Assembly (NCBI GenBank): GCA_963738625.1 | Contig: CAVTXH010000002.1 | Coordinates: 248,001 to 312,000 of the forward strand | Length of the DNA: 64,000 nucleotides | Origin: UBA7672 sp963738625 | Lineage (GTDB): Bacteria; Pseudomonadota; Alphaproteobacteria; Caulobacterales; Hyphomonadaceae | Direction: 5' to 3' | Shown here: piece by piece, positions 34,413-44,263 of the stretch | How positions within the stretch are numbered: the stretch's first letter is position 1 | Layout of the letters: each line of letters starts with the position of its first letter | Translations under genes and position numbers: made by a program | Notes under the pieces: model-generated | The model's database searches: none | Seen by the model: the letters and a program-made list of their open reading frames with translations, nothing else | Told to the model about the DNA's origin: nothing

Positions 34413-35714
34413 CTAGCGCCGTTCGATCGTCGCCTCGCGCTTGAGATCGCGAAGATAGCGGTCGGCGATCATGGCGAGCTCCGACTGGAACAGGCGGTCA
34501 TGGATATCGTCGCGCGACGGCATTTCGGCCGAGCCTGCCTTGCGTTCGCAGACGTAGAAAACGACCTTTCCGTCATCGCCCAGATCCATCACGCCGGTTG
34601 CGTCGCCGGCCTGAAGGTTTTCGAGCGACGAACGATAGGCCGCTGCGAGCTGGGTCACCGCGACATCGTTCAGGTCGACCGGAGTGATGCCGTCGACGCC
34701 TGTTGTCGCGGCAGCTACCTCGCCGCACGTCTTGGCCTTCGCCTTGACCTGCTCGAGCTTGGCGGCCGCGCCGTCGCCGCGCGCCACAACCTGTTTCAGG
34801 TTGAGCATCGCATCGCCCGGCTTGCTCGGCTCGCGCTTGCCGGTCAGTGCGACGATGTAGACGCCGCCCTCGCTTTCGATCGGCTGAAGCAGGGTCGGCG
34901 GCGTAGGCGCAGCCTGCACGGCGTTCCAGACTTCAGGGCGCATGTCGCCGGGCGACAGCCAGCCCATGTCGCCGCCGGTCGAAGCGGACGGAGCGGCCGA
35001 GAACTGCTGCGCAACCTGCTGGAAGTCAGCGCCGCGATTGATCTCGGAGATCAGGCTGTCGGCGCGCGTCCTGGCGTTCGCGCGCGAGGCCTGGTCGGGC
35101 GCGTAGAGGAAGATTTCAGCGACGCGGTATTGCGGCTTGTCGAGGCTGCTCTTGATGCGGTTCAGCATCTCGTCGATGCGCAGGTCGGACACGCGGATCG
35201 TCCGGCCGTAGCGGCCGCGGATCAGCGAGGTCCACGCAATGTCCGCCTCCATCTGGTCGCGAAGCGACTGCGTGTTGATCCCGGCCTTGGTGAGTTCGCC
35301 CAGGAACTGTTCGCCCGTCATGCGGTTCTGGCGGGCGAGGTCGCTGATGCGGGCGTCGATCTCGTCGGCGCCGATCTTCTGTTCTTTGACCAGCTTCTTG
35401 AATTCCTGGAGCTGGATACGCTCGTCGACCAGCTGGTCAATGGCGCGCGCCTGCGCTTCGCGCAGGATCGCTTCGTCTGGCTGGCCGGAGAAGCTCAGCA
35501 GGATCCAGCGCATGCGGTTGCGGACGTCGGACTGGGAAATCACCTGCCCGTTCACGATCGCGACCACGCCCTCGATGGTCTGCCCGCGGGAGGGCGAGGA
35601 CGCCAGCGAGGCAGTTCCCGCCGGCGGGGCGGCCGGCGGAGCGGGGGTCTGGGCCCAGGCAAGGCCGCCGGAAACCCCGGCGGCGGCAAGGCAAAGTGCA
35701 AGCAGACGTTTCAT
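34413..35714 (-). CDS. surA: SurA-type periplasmic chaperone / peptidyl-prolyl isomerase
   Basis: SurA escorts unfolded outer-membrane proteins to the BAM complex. The ATG at 35714 begins a signal peptide (MKRLLALCLAAAGVSGGLAW, then AQ). The helical N-domain starts at IEGVVAIVNGQVISQSDV, and at least one parvulin domain is present, around GADFQQVAQQFSAAPSAS and GGDMGWLSPGDM. 433 residues. Placement directly after lptD and before pdxA supports the call, and LptD is a known SurA client in E. coli. Confidence 0.9.
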   Translation of the reverse strand: MKRLLALCLAAAGVSGGLAWAQTPAPPAAPPAGTASLASSPSRGQTIEGVVAIVNGQVISQSDVRNRMRWILLSFSGQPDEAILREAQARAIDQLVDERIQLQEFKKLVKEQKIGADEIDARISDLARQNRMTGEQFLGELTKAGINTQSLRDQMEADIAWTSLIRGRYGRTIRVSDLRIDEMLNRIKSSLDKPQYRVAEIFLYAPDQASRANARTRADSLISEINRGADFQQVAQQFSAAPSASTGGDMGWLSPGDMRPEVWNAVQAAPTPPTLLQPIESEGGVYIVALTGKREPSKPGDAMLNLKQVVARGDGAAAKLEQVKAKAKTCGEVAAATTGVDGITPVDLNDVAVTQLAAAYRSSLENLQAGDATGVMDLGDDGKVVFYVCERKAGSAEMPSRDDIHDRLFQSELAMIADRYLRDLKREATIERR

Positions 35715-35846
35715 CAAGTCACCCGGCAGAGCGCCCGAACCTGCTGGCAGGTCTGGGCGAAAAAATGGCGTCAGGCGCGATATACACGAAGGATAGGCCA
35801 AAATGCGAGCCGGGCAGCGCAGCCAGGGGCAAATAGCCCCGCCCGC

Positions 35847-38078
35847 CTAATCGAAGTTTGAATCCGACAGCCCGCCCAGGCCGGTCAGGGTGAAGGTGAA
35901 TCGGATCGATTCGGACGGTCCCAGCGTCCTGTCGCGCCCGCCCGAGCGCTCGTACGACAGCAGGAAGAACGAGCATTCGTCGCGATAGCCGATGCCTATG
36001 CTGAGGCCGATATTCTCTTTCAGGGCGATATTGCGCTGCTGGGCGATGACGGCCGACCAGCGGTCGGTGGCGCGGAATTCGCCGCGCCAGATCAGCCCCT
36101 CGTCCTTAACCCCCGATGCATTCTGGTCGACCTTGAAGTAACGGGCGCTGCCGCTCAGGCGCCACCAGTTCACGTTGGTGTCGAGGTCCAGCCGGTTGAC
36201 CTTGAAGTTCTGGTCCATGCGGATACGCGCGCCGGTGCGCAACGCCGATCCGAACTCGGCCTTCACCGAGGCCACATAGTCCGACTCTGTGCCGCTGAGG
36301 TTGCTGAGCTGGTTGAAGGCCGGATCGCTTTCCTGCCGCCAGCGCTTGCCGATAAGGGTCGAAAGCTCAATGTCCCTGCCGATCTTCGCGGTCGTGCTCA
36401 CGCCGAGGGCAGTGCGGCCGCCGCCTTCCCACAAGTCGTAGTTGGAGACGGAGTTGGGCTTGAACAGATTGCTTTCGTCGGCCTCGAAGACCTGCGAGTC
36501 CTCGTTCGGGATGCCCTCGTCATTGGCGCCTTCGCTGCCATAGGCGACCATCGCGACCGGCTCGACGATGACGTCGACGAAATCGCCGCGCCGGATGAAG
36601 GGATAGCTGACCTGCGCGCCGGCGACGCCGAGGACGCGCGATATGTTTCTTGCGCCGGCGGCGGAGCCGTCATCTACGCGGTACAGGTCGCCGCGGCCGA
36701 GAGCGAAGGGTTCGACCACCAGGCCAGGGCCGACAATGTATTGCGCGCGCCAGTCGGCGGAGAGGGTCGAGCGCGCTGTGTCGAGGGCAATATCGCCATT
36801 CGGCAGGGTCGTGGAGAGATCGCGGAACAGCCCCACCGCGCTGAAGTCGGTGGCGACCTGGCCGTTCTTACCGAGGTCGAAGACTTTCTGGGCGTAGATC
36901 GAGGGGGCAACCTTGGGAAACTTTGCGTCATCATCCCCCGCGCGCAGGCCCTGGAACACGAAAGCGCCGGCCTCGAAATAGAAATCGTCTTTCTGGCCGG
37001 TTGTGAAAACTTGGCTCAGCAGTTGTCGCGGCTGGCTCGCCACCAGGCCGCGAAGGTCGTCCTCGCCGTCGATGTCGTAGCGCTGGTCATAGAGGTCGTC
37101 GGTCTGGCGCTCGATGCCGAAGCCCCACTGCCAGTCCTGGTTTATGTTGAAGCGGCCGCCGGCATAGAGGTGGCTGCGCCATGTCTCCTCGTCGAACTTG
37201 TCGCCGTCGCTGTTGAAGTCCTGCTCGTAGGTGAAGCTGCCCTCGGCGGCTACGTAGCCGGAGAAGAAGCGCTTCCGGTAGTCGACCTTGATCAGCGGAT
37301 TGACGTTGGCAGAGACCATCGGCGCGATGGTCATGTCCTGCGAGGGCGATATCGCCCAGTAGTAGGGTTGCTCGTAAAAGGGGCCGATCTTGGACGACAC
37401 GCCGCCGTCCGGCGTAAGCAGGCCGGAGCGGCGTTTCGAACTCGGATCGGGATGGGCGAACCAGGGGATGTAGACGACAGGCACGCCTTTGATCTCGAGG
37501 ACGGCGTCCTGGTACGAGATCATCTGCGTTTCTGAGTTCTGCACGGCGCGACGGGCGCGCAGCGACCAGGTCGGCTCGTTGCCGTTCGCCTCGCATACCG
37601 GACAGCCGGTGTAGACGACCTGCTCAAGCGCGTTGCGCGTTCCGTCGGTGCGGACGGCGGACGAGGCGGTGAGCATGGCGTTGCCGGTCAGGCGCGTGGA
37701 AAAGCGCGTGGCGAAACCGTTGCGGAAATTCTCGTCGGCCTCAACCTCGTCTGCGAATTGAACGCCGCCGTCCTCGTCGACGATCTGGACATGGCCCTGC
37801 GCCCGCATCGTCTGCTTGTTCTTGTCGTAGACCAGCCGGTCGGCGCGCAGCACGCGCTGGCCGACGCGGACTTCGACATTGCCCTCGGCGGTCGTGATCA
37901 GGTTCTTGACGTCGTCGGTGATCAGGTCTGCACGCAGCATGACCTCTTCGCCTTCGGCGGGAGCGGTTGTCGGGGTGGGCGCCGGCGGTGCAGGGTTCTG
38001 CGGGGTCTGCGCCGCGGCGGTCGTCCCCGCGGACAGGGCGACCATCGCCGACGCGAGGCAGGTTAGCCGCAGCACCAT
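35847..38078 (-). CDS. lptD: LPS-assembly protein LptD
   Basis: LptD is the outer-membrane beta-barrel that inserts lipopolysaccharide, together with LptE. The ATG at 38078 starts a signal peptide (MVLRLTCLASAMVALSAGTT); an upstream ATG would add 30 implausible residues. A periplasmic OstA-like domain (ADLITDDVKNLITTAEGNVE) is followed by the barrel. Cysteines in TGCPVCEANG and near the C-terminus (YRDECSFFLLSYERSG) are placed to form the inter-domain disulfides known for LptD. The barrel ends in Phe-Asp rather than a terminal aromatic residue. 743 residues. Confidence 0.93.
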   Translation of the reverse strand: MVLRLTCLASAMVALSAGTTAAAQTPQNPAPPAPTPTTAPAEGEEVMLRADLITDDVKNLITTAEGNVEVRVGQRVLRADRLVYDKNKQTMRAQGHVQIVDEDGGVQFADEVEADENFRNGFATRFSTRLTGNAMLTASSAVRTDGTRNALEQVVYTGCPVCEANGNEPTWSLRARRAVQNSETQMISYQDAVLEIKGVPVVYIPWFAHPDPSSKRRSGLLTPDGGVSSKIGPFYEQPYYWAISPSQDMTIAPMVSANVNPLIKVDYRKRFFSGYVAAEGSFTYEQDFNSDGDKFDEETWRSHLYAGGRFNINQDWQWGFGIERQTDDLYDQRYDIDGEDDLRGLVASQPRQLLSQVFTTGQKDDFYFEAGAFVFQGLRAGDDDAKFPKVAPSIYAQKVFDLGKNGQVATDFSAVGLFRDLSTTLPNGDIALDTARSTLSADWRAQYIVGPGLVVEPFALGRGDLYRVDDGSAAGARNISRVLGVAGAQVSYPFIRRGDFVDVIVEPVAMVAYGSEGANDEGIPNEDSQVFEADESNLFKPNSVSNYDLWEGGGRTALGVSTTAKIGRDIELSTLIGKRWRQESDPAFNQLSNLSGTESDYVASVKAEFGSALRTGARIRMDQNFKVNRLDLDTNVNWWRLSGSARYFKVDQNASGVKDEGLIWRGEFRATDRWSAVIAQQRNIALKENIGLSIGIGYRDECSFFLLSYERSGGRDRTLGPSESIRFTFTLTGLGGLSDSNFD

Positions 38079-38256
38079 CCGTCTCCCCTCGCGCACTGGT
38101 TGCGAGCGACTCCCAGCCTTGGAACCGATACGCAAAGGGAAGGTTAGCGTCCAGAGACGGAACGGCATTCAAGTTGTCCCAACGGCAGCCGCACCGGCAA
38201 AGCGGCGCCGGAGCAACAGCGGATTACGCTTGCGACAGGATTGTGTTCCTGGATGT

Positions 38257-39423
38257 TCAGCCGTCTTCAGCGTGCGCCAGCAGCGTAAGTACCGCAAACA
38301 GGGCAAACAGCGGCGGACACCAGGCGGCCGCTTCGGGCGGCGTTGCGCCTGAGGAGGCCATGCCGGCCGCCAGCCGCGTCACGAAGAACAGCACGAAGCC
38401 TGCAAGCGCGCCTGCCCCGATCAGCTTGGACAGGCCGCCCGACCGCGCCAGGCGAAGGCAGACCACCGCCCCGATCAGCGCCATCGCCAGCATGAATACC
38501 GGCGTCGCCAGCAGCGTGTGGAGTTTCAGCACATAGGTGTCGACCTCCATCCCGGCGGCGCGGCCATCGCGGATAAAGCCTGGAAGGTCCCAGAAAGGAA
38601 TGGTTTTGGCGGAGGCGAAGCGCGACAGCAGCGTGTCGCTGCGCAGGTTGGTCGGCAGGCCAAGCGTCTCGAACCGGACGGGATTGCCGCCAATGCGATT
38701 CTCGACGACGTCCTGAAGCTGCCAGAACCCCGATTTCAGCTCCGCCCGCTTGGCGTCGATACGATGGGTGAACTCGCGATCCTCGCGGCCTTTGGCGCCC
38801 GGCCGGAAGTAGTAGAATGTTACATCCTCCAGCGCTTCGGCGCGGCCGACGACCCGGCGTGCGCTGATGATCGCCTGGGCGTCCGGGTTTTCCGACGCGC
38901 CGGGGTCTCCGGCGCCGGCGGCAAGGTCGCCCTGGCTCATCCAGATGCTGCCGCTCGCTCCCGGCTTGGCTGCCGCCGCTGCGGCGGCGGCGCGCGGATT
39001 GATCAGGCGTTCGCGTTCGGCCTCGAACGAGGCGCTCAACCGGGTGGCGAGCGGATCGAGGATCGTCACCATCACCACGCCGATCACCAGCGCCAGGACC
39101 ATTGCCGGCCCCAGGAAACGCCAGGCCGACACGCCGCAGGCGCGGATCGCCGGAATCTCGCTGCGGCGGCTGAGCTGCGAGAACGTCATGATCGAGCCGA
39201 CCAGCATGGCGAAAGGCAGGGTCTCCAGGATCAGCCCCGGCGTCTTCATCAGCGTCAGCTGGAAGGCGGTGGCGATGGTGATCTGGGTGCGGCTGCCGAT
39301 GGTCCGCATCTGCTCGACCACGTCCACCAGCACGATCGCCATGATGATAACGCCAAGCGTCAACGCCAATGACATCAGGCATTCGCGGAAGATGTAGCGC
39401 TGGATACGGCCTGCTATGACCAT
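38257..39423 (-). CDS. lptG: LPS export permease LptG
   Basis: One of the two inner-membrane permeases of the LptB2FG complex that extracts LPS. It is a YjgP/YjgQ family protein with three N-terminal membrane helices (first IFRECLMSLALTLGVIIMAI), a periplasmic beta-jellyroll region in the middle, and three C-terminal helices. SRRSEIPAIRACGVS is the coupling segment that contacts LptB. Its start is one base beyond the lptF stop. A 178-bp gap separates it from lptD. Confidence 0.92.
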   Translation of the reverse strand: MVIAGRIQRYIFRECLMSLALTLGVIIMAIVLVDVVEQMRTIGSRTQITIATAFQLTLMKTPGLILETLPFAMLVGSIMTFSQLSRRSEIPAIRACGVSAWRFLGPAMVLALVIGVVMVTILDPLATRLSASFEAERERLINPRAAAAAAAAKPGASGSIWMSQGDLAAGAGDPGASENPDAQAIISARRVVGRAEALEDVTFYYFRPGAKGREDREFTHRIDAKRAELKSGFWQLQDVVENRIGGNPVRFETLGLPTNLRSDTLLSRFASAKTIPFWDLPGFIRDGRAAGMEVDTYVLKLHTLLATPVFMLAMALIGAVVCLRLARSGGLSKLIGAGALAGFVLFFVTRLAAGMASSGATPPEAAAWCPPLFALFAVLTLLAHAEDG

Positions 39424-39424
39424 G

Positions 39425-40555
39425 TCATGCCGCCTGCGCTTGTGCGTTCACGGGAAACGGATTTCTGCGCCGGCCTTTTCCGGGCTTCATGAAGTAGAAG
39501 AATGAGATTGCTGCGATCACGAAGATCGGCAGCAGATACTGCAGCACATTCAAGGCCGGATCGTCCCGCCCCGCCGAGACGGCCCCGAACGCCAGCAGTC
39601 TCAGCACGACCGCCGCCCCCGACGCCAGCGCAATCCGCTTCGCATACCCCCGCCGGCTGAAGTCCCCGCCCAGCACCGCGAATATCCCCAGCATTGCCAT
39701 CGCAAAGTTCAACAACGGCGCCGAAACCCGCGCATGCCCCTCCGCAGCCAGCATGTTCACGTTTGCATAGTCGTAATAATTGTTCATGTCCGGGAAGAAG
39801 AGCTCCGGCAGATACCGATCCGACTCCTCCAGGATCACCGCCTTCCGGTCGTTGACGAACGGGGCGAGATCGAAGGGCGATTGGTCGAAGGTCAAAACCT
39901 CCAGTGCGCCGTTGTCGCGCAAGGTCTGGCGCTGGCCGTCGCGCAGCACCAGCACGGGCGAGCCTTCCATCTCCGCGAGGAAGGCCGTCTTCGAGATGAA
40001 GGTAACGACCTCCCCGGGATTGCGCGCATCGCTAACGAGCAGATCCAGCATTTCCGCGCCATTCACCCGACGCGCGAAAGTGGTGAGGCCGTCGCCGTGC
40101 TGCATGAACATGCCTTCGCGCACCAGCGACGCCGCGAGGTCTGTCGAGGCCGCGCTGACCGTTTCGCGGAGTTCGCGCGACGCCGCCGGCTGGATCCAGA
40201 GGTTGAGGCCCAGATGGAGGATCGCCGCCAGGGCCGCCAGCCGCATCACGGGGGAGGCGACCTGCCAGTTCGACATGCCTGAGGCCTGCGCGACGACAAT
40301 CTCGTTCTCCCTGTGGGAAACGTTGAGGGCGCCCGCCGTGGCGATGAACAGGGCGATCGGCATCAGCAGGGAGACGATCTGGGGCGCCGCCAGAACAGAC
40401 ACCCAGAGGTAAACCAGCATCGACTGACGATTCTCGACGATCAGTCCTAACTGCGTTAGGCCTTGCGTGAGCAGGGCGATCAGAGCAAGACCGCCGACGA
40501 TCGCCAGCAGGGTTCTCAACACGTTCCGGAAGAGATAGCGCTGAAACCCTGACAT
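39425..40555 (-). CDS. lptF: LPS export permease LptF
   Basis: The partner permease of LptG, 376 residues, with the same six-helix plus jellyroll plan. The N-terminus is FQRYLFRNVLRTLLAIVGGL, and the coupling helix stretch is SHRENEIVVAQASGMSNWQ. The C-terminus is basic (KPGKGRRRNPF). It is the first gene of the minus-strand envelope run and is divergent from pepA across 125 bp, where its promoter must lie. Confidence 0.92.
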   Translation of the reverse strand: MSGFQRYLFRNVLRTLLAIVGGLALIALLTQGLTQLGLIVENRQSMLVYLWVSVLAAPQIVSLLMPIALFIATAGALNVSHRENEIVVAQASGMSNWQVASPVMRLAALAAILHLGLNLWIQPAASRELRETVSAASTDLAASLVREGMFMQHGDGLTTFARRVNGAEMLDLLVSDARNPGEVVTFISKTAFLAEMEGSPVLVLRDGQRQTLRDNGALEVLTFDQSPFDLAPFVNDRKAVILEESDRYLPELFFPDMNNYYDYANVNMLAAEGHARVSAPLLNFAMAMLGIFAVLGGDFSRRGYAKRIALASGAAVVLRLLAFGAVSAGRDDPALNVLQYLLPIFVIAAISFFYFMKPGKGRRRNPFPVNAQAQAA

Positions 40556-40680
40556 GCGGAAACCTGAAGACGGCGCTTCGCGCCCGCGGCAAGGCCGGAA
40601 GGCCCTGGCGCAGTGCTAGCGGCGTCCGGCGGTTTCGTCGATGACCATATGTAGCCAGACCTCAGGACCCTAATACCTCC

Positions 40681-42156
40681 ATGCAGATCAAGTTTTCCGC
40701 CGAACCCACGGGCGATGCTGTGGCCTATCTGGCCTACGAGGGTGACAAGGGGTTCGAGTTCGGCGGTGGGCTCGAGACAGCGGGCGAGGCGGCATTCCGC
40801 CGCGCGGCTGCGGCCGGCACGTTCAAAGGCGCGACTGGCCAGATTCTTGAAATCCTGGCGGCGGAGTGGAGCGACGCGCCGAGGGCGTTGCTTGTCGGCG
40901 TGGGCAAGAAATCGGCCCTGACGGAAGTCGGCTGGCAGCGGGCTGCAGCCGGGCTGGTGAAGCGGCTGCTGGTCAGCGGCGCCAAGTCGCTCGCGATCGT
41001 CGGCGCGCCGGATCGCGGCGTCGCCGCGCACCTGGCTTTCGGCGCTCGTCTCGCCGCATATCGCTTCGACAACTACCGGCCGACGCTGAAGGCGGAAAAG
41101 AAGCCGACGCTCGGCGCGGTCTCCATCGTCACCGACAGCGCCGCCGGCGCTCGCTCGGACTACGCGCCGCTTGCTGCACGCGCGGAGGGCATCGAACTGG
41201 CGCGCAATCTCGTGTCCGAGCCGCCGAACGTGCTGCATCCGGAAAGCTATGCCGTACGCATCCAGGAGCTGGCGGATATCGGCCTGGACATCGACGTGCT
41301 GGATGTTCCGGCGATGGAAAAGCTCGGCATGGGATCGCTGCTCGGCGTGGGCCAGGGCAGCGTCCGCGGATCGCGCCTGTGCGTCCTCAAATGGATGGGA
41401 TCGAAGGACAAGAAGGCCGCTCCGCTCGCGCTGATCGGCAAGGGCGTAACGTTCGATACCGGCGGCATCTCGATAAAGCCCGGTCCTGGCATGCAGGACA
41501 TGAAGGGCGACATGGGCGGCTCGGCTGCGGTCGTCGGCGCGATGGTGGCGCTCGCCAAGCGCAAGGCCAAGGCGAATGTCGTCGGCCTCGTGGGACTGGT
41601 CGAGAACATGCCGGACGGCAACGCCCAGCGCCCGGGCGACATCGTCAAGTCTGCGGCTGGCAAGACCATCGAGATCCAGAACACGGACGCGGAAGGCCGT
41701 CTCGTGTTGGCGGATGTGCTCTGGTACGCGCAGAAGAAGTTCAATCCGAAGGCGATGGTGGACCTCGCTACGTTGACCGGCGCGATCATCATCTCGCTCG
41801 GCAACGAGCATGCCGGCCTGTTCTCCAACAATGACGATCTGGTCGGCAAGCTGACCGCCGCGGGCAAGGCCGAAGGCGAGCCGGTGTGGCGTTTGCCGCT
41901 CGGGCCCGGCTATGACAAGCAGATCGACAGCGAAGTCGCCGACATGAAGAACATCGGACAGGCGGGCAATGCCGGTTCGATCACGGCCGCTCAGTTCCTC
42001 CAGCGCTTCGTCGACGAAGGCCGCGCCTGGGCCCACCTCGACATCGCCGGAACGGCCTGGCGTCCGGGGCATGACAATCCGACCGAGCCGACCTGGGCCA
42101 CGGGCTGGGGGGTGCGCATCCTCGACCGGCTCGTCGCCGACAGTTACGAGGACTAG
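40681..42156 (+). CDS. pepA: Leucyl aminopeptidase
   Basis: A cytosolic M17 aminopeptidase using two metal ions. The catalytic lysine region is LIGKGVTFDTGGISIKPG, the metal-ligand stretch is MKGDMGGSAAVVGAM, and the signature octapeptide is NTDAEGRL. 491 residues is typical. PepA also binds DNA in E. coli, but nothing in the window addresses that here. The order lptF (divergent)-pepA-holC is common in proteobacteria. Confidence 0.95.
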   Translation: MQIKFSAEPTGDAVAYLAYEGDKGFEFGGGLETAGEAAFRRAAAAGTFKGATGQILEILAAEWSDAPRALLVGVGKKSALTEVGWQRAAAGLVKRLLVSGAKSLAIVGAPDRGVAAHLAFGARLAAYRFDNYRPTLKAEKKPTLGAVSIVTDSAAGARSDYAPLAARAEGIELARNLVSEPPNVLHPESYAVRIQELADIGLDIDVLDVPAMEKLGMGSLLGVGQGSVRGSRLCVLKWMGSKDKKAAPLALIGKGVTFDTGGISIKPGPGMQDMKGDMGGSAAVVGAMVALAKRKAKANVVGLVGLVENMPDGNAQRPGDIVKSAAGKTIEIQNTDAEGRLVLADVLWYAQKKFNPKAMVDLATLTGAIIISLGNEHAGLFSNNDDLVGKLTAAGKAEGEPVWRLPLGPGYDKQIDSEVADMKNIGQAGNAGSITAAQFLQRFVDEGRAWAHLDIAGTAWRPGHDNPTEPTWATGWGVRILDRLVADSYED

Positions 42157-42158
42157 GC

Positions 42159-42635
42159 ATGGCGGCTGGCGCTGCGGAGTGGTGGTTCTACCACATCGAG
42201 CATACCTCACTCGACGCGGCGATCGCCCCGCTGATCGAGAAATGCCTCGAACGGAAGTGGCGCGTGCTCGTCGTGGGCCACGAAGAAACGCTGGCGCGCC
42301 TCGACCGCGCGCTGTGGACGTTTCGCGACGACAGCTTCCTGCCGCACGGTCGCGCACGCACGGACGCCTCGAAGCATCCCGTCCTGCTTTCAACCGAGCC
42401 GCATTCCGCCAACAACGCGAAGGTTGCGCTGCTGCTGGATGGATCAGATGCCGACGCCTCGCAGTTCGAGCGCATGATGGTGGTGTTCGACGGCGGCGAT
42501 GAGGCTGCGCGCGCCAAGGCGCGCCAGCAGTACAAGGCGGCAAGCGATGGCGGCGGCAAGGCGCGCTATTTCCAGCAGGAACGCGCCGGCGGCTGGAAGG
42601 AATTCACGAAGGATGCCGATCCGCCGTCTTCCTGA
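42159..42635 (+). CDS. holC: DNA polymerase III subunit chi
   Basis: HolC links the clamp loader to single-strand-binding protein. The protein is 158 residues, with the alphaproteobacterial chi pattern: EWWFYHIEHTSLDAAIAPLI at the start, WRVLVVGHEETLARLDRALW, FLPHGRA, and QYKAASDGGGKARYFQQE near the end. It starts 2 bp after pepA and is probably co-transcribed with it. Confidence 0.92.
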   Translation: MAAGAAEWWFYHIEHTSLDAAIAPLIEKCLERKWRVLVVGHEETLARLDRALWTFRDDSFLPHGRARTDASKHPVLLSTEPHSANNAKVALLLDGSDADASQFERMMVVFDGGDEAARAKARQQYKAASDGGGKARYFQQERAGGWKEFTKDADPPSS

Positions 42636-42696
42636 TGATGTTGAGCGTTGTCGGCTTCCGTGACATAGGATTCAACAAGCAGTCCAAGGGGGCGAC

Positions 42697-44262
42697 GTGC
42701 TTCGCCGAACTGTCATCAAGGGTGTAGCGGCGGGCGCTGGCTTGGCCGCCGCCTGGCCGGCCGGAGCGCAGAAGGCTAGGCAGGGCCGGTGGCTTAGGCT
42801 GGAAACAGATAACTTCGTTGTGTTTTCAGCGGGCAGCGAAGACCGCACGCGCAAGGAGCTGGCGGCGCTCGAGGGCTTCCACAAATTGCTGGTCAAGCTG
42901 ATCCCGCGAAAACAACCAAGCGCGCTCAAGCTTCCTCTGTATCTCACTGGTAACGATCGCGATCTTGACGCCACCGCTCCGGGGTCGGGTGATTCCGTGT
43001 ACGGCTTCTGGCAATCGTCAGTTGAACAGATCAGGGCGGTTTCGACCCTGCATCGAAGCGTCGAGCGGCAAGGCAGCATGCCCAGAAACGTCCGGGCAAT
43101 GGATGCGCGTGTTGTCCTGCTGCACGAGTATACCCACCACTACGTCATGGCGAACAGCCGGGTAACGTACCCGGCCTGGTATAATGAAGGCATCGCCGAG
43201 TTTCTTTCTACGGCTGACTTCGAAGACGATGGCGTGGTCGTCGGAAAATTCACGGCGGCGCGGGCCACGTGGCTGGTGGAGTCTGGCTGGCTGGGCATCA
43301 ACACGTTCCTGACGGCCAATCCTGGCGAGCTTTCCGGCTACCAGAATGCGCAGTTCTACGCTCAGGCCTGGCTTGCAGCTCACTATCTGTCCACGAAGTC
43401 GGATCGCGCAGTCGGCTTCGACAAATACATAACAGCGCTTCACGAGGGCGCTGATCCGATTGCCGCGTTCGAGCCGGCTTTTGGGATTACGCCGCAGGCC
43501 TTCGACAGCGAGCTGCGCGACTACAAGAGCGATGCGATCAAGCAGGGAAAGGTAGCGGGGATCACCGCGGATCCTTCGATTGCCATAAAGGCGGAGCGCC
43601 TGCCTCTATCCGCCGACGAGATGCTGATGCCTCTGTCATACCTGCGTAGCATCCCGCCTCTCAAACGGGCGGAAAAATCGGTCGCCAGCATCAAGGCTCA
43701 ACACAAGAAATTCGAAACGGACACGTTCGCCATCCGCGCCCGCGCCCTCGCCGAAATCTGGTACGGCGATCTTGGCGAGGCCAGAAAGCTGCTCAACGGG
43801 CTGCTCGTCGCCGATGCACAGAATGCGGAAACCCAGCACCTGAGCGGCTTGTGCGATTTGCGGGCGGCCTACGCGACGAACGACGCCTCGCTGTTCAAGC
43901 GGGCTCGGCTGGGATTTGCGACGGCTCACCGGATTGACGGCACGCGCGCCAGTTCCTTGTTCCGCTACGCGGAGTGTGGCGTTCGCGAACAGGGTGGCCG
44001 GATCGATCAGCATAATGCTGACGTGCTGTCGATGGTCTACCAGCTGGCGCCGCAGGTGGACGCCTACGCCCAAGCACTCGCCATGGCTCTTATGCAACGC
44101 AAGAACTTTCAGGAAGCGATTGCTGTTCTCAAGCCGCAGGTTGCAGACTCGCATGACAAGGACGGCGCGTTCGCCAAGAAGCTGGTCTCCGAAGCAAAGG
44201 CAGAGAAGGAGCCAGAATTCGTCTGGCCGGAATCCGCTGCGAAACTCCGCGAAGACGGCTAG
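42697..44262 (+). CDS. Secreted gluzincin-type peptidase with TPR-like C-terminus
   Basis: A 521-residue protein with an N-terminal export signal that looks Tat-like (RRTVIKGVAAGAGLAAAW, cleavage near AGA). The peptidase part has the zinc motif HEYTHH in VVLLHEYTHHYVM and, 23 residues on, WYNEGIAEFLS, giving the third ligand Glu of gluzincins (peptidase MA-like / DUF1570 type). From about residue 290 on it is helical, with tetratricopeptide-like pairs (EARKLLNGLLVADAQNAETQ). The start is GTG at 42697 after AAGGGGG. It abuts the convergent patatin gene. Substrate unknown. Confidence 0.75.
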   Translation: MLRRTVIKGVAAGAGLAAAWPAGAQKARQGRWLRLETDNFVVFSAGSEDRTRKELAALEGFHKLLVKLIPRKQPSALKLPLYLTGNDRDLDATAPGSGDSVYGFWQSSVEQIRAVSTLHRSVERQGSMPRNVRAMDARVVLLHEYTHHYVMANSRVTYPAWYNEGIAEFLSTADFEDDGVVVGKFTAARATWLVESGWLGINTFLTANPGELSGYQNAQFYAQAWLAAHYLSTKSDRAVGFDKYITALHEGADPIAAFEPAFGITPQAFDSELRDYKSDAIKQGKVAGITADPSIAIKAERLPLSADEMLMPLSYLRSIPPLKRAEKSVASIKAQHKKFETDTFAIRARALAEIWYGDLGEARKLLNGLLVADAQNAETQHLSGLCDLRAAYATNDASLFKRARLGFATAHRIDGTRASSLFRYAECGVREQGGRIDQHNADVLSMVYQLAPQVDAYAQALAMALMQRKNFQEAIAVLKPQVADSHDKDGAFAKKLVSEAKAEKEPEFVWPESAAKLREDG

Positions 44263-44263
44263 C

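Noticed and set aside
40516..42543. A 675-codon minus-strand frame across pepA and holC
   Set aside because: Shadow of pepA and holC, which carry clear motifs; typical for GC-rich DNA.
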